Shown one piece after another: positions 62,121 to 64,000 of a DNA stretch of 64,000 nt. The position numbers and the translations under genes are program-made. Position 1 is the stretch's first letter. Each line of letters begins with the position of its first letter. The stretch lies in the NCBI GenBank assembly GCA_903887775.1, contig CAISRB010000033.1, forward strand, positions 124,001-188,000. The letters are read 5' to 3'. The DNA is from an uncultured Bacteroidales bacterium (GTDB lineage: Bacteria > Bacteroidota > Bacteroidia > Bacteroidales > FEN-979). The notes below the pieces were generated by a model. It was not told the DNA's origin and did no database searches. It saw only the letters and a list, made by a program, of their open reading frames with translations.

Positions 62121-63209
62121 ATGAAAAAAGTAACACAAGATGATATTCTAAAGGCTCTCTCCCACGTGATCGACCCCGATCTTAAAGAAGACCTGGTGAC
62201 CCTGAATATGATCGACGGGATCAGGATAGAGGAAGGCAGGGTAAAATTCAGGCTGGTCCTTACAACCCCTGCCTGCCCGCTCAAGGATTATCTTACACAG
62301 GCCTGTATTGCCGCCATTCACGAACATGTCGGTAAAGACCTTAAAGTAGAAGTCGACCTGTCATCGAGGGTAACAACCAAACGGAAAGAAAATGAGGAAC
62401 TTCTCAAAGATGTCAAGAACATCATTGCTGTTGGTTCCGGCAAGGGAGGAGTGGGAAAATCAACCGTTGCAGTGAACCTGGCAATTGCTCTTGCAAAAAC
62501 CGGGGCAAAAGTCGGATTGCTGGATGCGGATATCTATGGCCCTTCAATTCCAATGATGTTCGGATTGCTTAACGAAAAAGCGAAAGGATTTGACCGCGAC
62601 GGGAAAACATATGTTTACCCTTTCGAGAAGTTCGGCATTAAAATGATATCAATAGGTTTTTTTGTCGACCAGTCGAAAGCTCTTGTGTGGAGAGGCCCTA
62701 TGGCTTCTTCTGCGCTTAAGCAGCTATTTACCGACATTGAATGGGGCATCCTGGACTACCTCGTCATTGACCTCCCGCCGGGAACAGGTGATATCCCACT
62801 TACCTTGGTTCAGAGCTTCCCTCTCACCGGTGCCATCATGGTAAGCACTCCCCAGGAGGTTGCCCTTGCTGATGTGAGGAAAGCAGCCGATATGTTCAGG
62901 AACGAGCAGATCAGGATCCCCATCCTTGGGCTGGTTGAGAATATGTCGTATTTTGCACCTCCTGATATGCCTGATAAAAAGTATTTTATCTTCGGAAAAA
63001 GCGGTTGCCTGAAATTTGCAGATGAATTAAACATTCCTATTCTCGGGCAGATACCAATCGAAGCTGTTATCACTGAGTCAGGAGACTCAGGGAAGCCGGT
63101 TACTGTCGGACCGAATAGTCCTGCAAACGAGGCATTTACGAAACTTGCCGAAGCCTTGGCACAACAAGTGGCGATTTCGAATGCAATCAAGGAAACCTTT
63201 GGGAAATAG
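62121..63209 (+). CDS. mrp: Mrp/ApbC-type Fe-S carrier P-loop ATPase
   Basis: The 362-residue protein has an N-terminal MIP18/DUF59 domain (1-90, with TTPACPLKDY) and a ParA/MinD-like ATPase with deviant Walker A VGSGKGGVGKSTVAV (about 104-118), DADIYGPSIPMMFG, and LPPGTGDIPLTLVQ. It carries Fe-S clusters to apoproteins. In ApbC and Nbp35 a CxxC pair near the end binds the cluster at the dimer interface; here ENMSYFAPPDMPDKKYFIFG has no such pair, a variant I recall from other Bacteroidota. A NifU-like scaffold gene follows 96 bp later with its own promoter. Confidence 0.93.
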   Translation: MKKVTQDDILKALSHVIDPDLKEDLVTLNMIDGIRIEEGRVKFRLVLTTPACPLKDYLTQACIAAIHEHVGKDLKVEVDLSSRVTTKRKENEELLKDVKNIIAVGSGKGGVGKSTVAVNLAIALAKTGAKVGLLDADIYGPSIPMMFGLLNEKAKGFDRDGKTYVYPFEKFGIKMISIGFFVDQSKALVWRGPMASSALKQLFTDIEWGILDYLVIDLPPGTGDIPLTLVQSFPLTGAIMVSTPQEVALADVRKAADMFRNEQIRIPILGLVENMSYFAPPDMPDKKYFIFGKSGCLKFADELNIPILGQIPIEAVITESGDSGKPVTVGPNSPANEAFTKLAEALAQQVAISNAIKETFGK

Positions 63210-63276
63210 CGAAGAATGTGATTTCGCTCGCAATCTTGCAACGCCGCTAAATTGTCACTTTCATCACGAATTTTCC

Positions 63277-63284
63277 TATATTTG
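63277..63284 (+). promoter_or_regulatory. -7 box (TATATTTG) of the NifU-like gene
   Basis: TATATTTG, 21 bp before ATG 63306, with TTG at 63252-63254 (22-bp spacer). It lies downstream of an earlier in-frame ATG (63252), so the shorter start is correct. Confidence 0.7.
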
Positions 63285-63305
63285 CACCCTCAAACATTGC
63301 ATGAC

Positions 63306-63551
63306 ATGATAGATATTGAACTGGAGAAAAAAGTTAAGAATGTAATAGAACAAATCCGTCCCTACCTTCAGGCCGACGGTGGTGATGTTGAATATATTGA
63401 AACGACCGATGATCACATCGTCAACCTCAGGCTTCTCGGAATGTGCGGCAACTGCCCGCATTCACAGATGACTTTGAAAAACGGTATCGAAGCAGCTGTG
63501 ATCCGTGCCATACCAGAGATAAAGGGAGTGGAATCGGTCCAGACCGTTTAA
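63306..63551 (+). CDS. NifU-like Fe-S scaffold protein
   Basis: The 81-residue protein is the NifU C-terminal/Nfu domain: LQADGGDVEYIE and the cluster-binding CGNC motif (Cys47, Cys50) in LLGMCGNCPHSQMTL. It assembles or carries 4Fe-4S clusters in the cytoplasm, in keeping with the Mrp gene just upstream. Start at 63306 follows from the promoter. Its stop is directly adjacent to the stop of the convergent nadE gene. Confidence 0.94.
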   Translation: MIDIELEKKVKNVIEQIRPYLQADGGDVEYIETTDDHIVNLRLLGMCGNCPHSQMTLKNGIEAAVIRAIPEIKGVESVQTV

Positions 63552-64000
63552 TCAGGACAGGTATTTCCCCACGATAGGCATACGGCGGCCCATTCCGAAG
63601 GCTTTTGGAGAAACCCTGAGTATCGGGGGTGTCTGATAACGTTTGTATTCACTGGTATTGACCAGGCGGAGGACAAGTTTCACAGTGGCTTCTTCAAAGC
63701 CTTCTTCAAGCAACTCTTTCGGCCCTTTCCGTTTCTCTATATATTGATATAATATCTTGTCCAGTATATCGTATTCGGGCAATGAATCCGAATCTTTCTG
63801 GCCGGGACGAAGCTCTGCAGAAGGAGGTTTTATAATTGAATTCCGGGGGATGACCTCCCGGCCGGAGTTGATGTAGCCGGCGAGTTCATAAACCTGGGTT
63901 TTATATACATCCCCAAGGACCGACAACCCTCCGCACATATCACCATATAATGTGCCATAACCCACTGCAGCCTCACTTTTGTTCGAGGTATTCAGTAATA
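63552..64000 (-). CDS. nadE: Glutamine-dependent or ammonia-dependent NAD+ synthetase, C-terminal part
   Basis: Only the last 149 codons are in the window; the frame is open to the window edge. It reads LLNTSNKSEAAVGYGTLYGDM, the NadE motif around the deamido-NAD/ATP site, then GGLSVLGDVYKTQVYELAGYIN and RNSIIKPPSAELRPGQKDSDSLP. The enzyme makes NAD+ from nicotinate adenine dinucleotide. Whether an N-terminal glutaminase domain is present cannot be told here. The apparent start near 63965 is an internal GTG. Confidence 0.93.
   Translation of the reverse strand, partial: LLNTSNKSEAAVGYGTLYGDMCGGLSVLGDVYKTQVYELAGYINSGREVIPRNSIIKPPSAELRPGQKDSDSLPEYDILDKILYQYIEKRKGPKELLEEGFEEATVKLVLRLVNTSEYKRYQTPPILRVSPKAFGMGRRMPIVGKYLS

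Overview
The window is chromosomal DNA of a Bacteroidota bacterium, probably Bacteroidales-like and anaerobic or facultative. Evidence seen in the sequence: at least eleven promoters carry the Bacteroidota -7 box TAnnTTTG rather than an E. coli-type -10 box; a secreted protein ends in a gliding-motility/type IX secretion (type B) C-terminal domain; several gene neighbours are typical of the phylum (DUF3822-rsmD, holA beside a lone HsdR N-terminal domain, DUF2795, single-chain PurL, GTP-dependent PEP carboxykinase). No rRNA, CRISPR array, insertion sequence or prophage was seen.

Region 1 (1-6562, + strand) is a respiratory operon: the end of a two-domain Fe-S flavoprotein, a 20-haem cytochrome, a 28-motif giant cytochrome grown by internal 453-bp repeats, and an outer-membrane beta-barrel protein. 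Together they look like a porin-cytochrome route carrying electrons from reduced nucleotides to the cell surface (inference).

Region 2 (6576-20642, - strand) is a tightly packed six-gene unit with one recognisable promoter: a membrane STAND NTPase with WD40 repeats, a TonB-dependent receptor with a TPR-like N-terminus, a formyltransferase, a nucleotide-transporter-like protein fused to HEAT repeats, a beta-propeller sensor histidine kinase with no response regulator, and a small beta-barrel protein. I know of no described system with this set; it is the best candidate for something new. Upstream lie a 22-bp perfect hairpin and tRNA-Pro(GGG).

Region 3 (20962-26994, + strand) holds trxB, purL with an in-frame heptamer-repeat insertion, and an unknown secreted protein.

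Region 4 (27063-39683, - strand) is a five-gene carbohydrate operon that best fits beta-1,2-glucan use: secreted GH144-type endo-glucanase, secreted CBM-(alpha/alpha)6 protein, a GPH transporter with a 200-residue extra loop, a cytoplasmic GH35 protein and a cytoplasmic GH94 phosphorylase. It has no SusC/SusD pair. A 700-bp AT-rich gap follows.

Region 5 (40380-64000) is mostly housekeeping: an SDR and two tandem long-chain acyl-CoA ligases; holA/HsdR_N divergent pair; MgtC-DUF4010, DUF3822, rsmD; DUF2795; cobalamin adenosyltransferase, pckG and an aminotransferase; an AlkD-like repair protein; a type IX-secreted Ig-like protein; alaS with an in-frame repeat insertion; an M23 peptidase, MerR regulator and alkyltransferase-like protein; the Fe-S carriers Mrp and NifU; and the end of nadE.

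A theme of the window is repeat DNA in or against genes: a TCCCCAR heptamer tract inside purL, a 53-bp hairpin element both inside alaS and just downstream of it, and AGCGARA heptamer arrays beside two genes.
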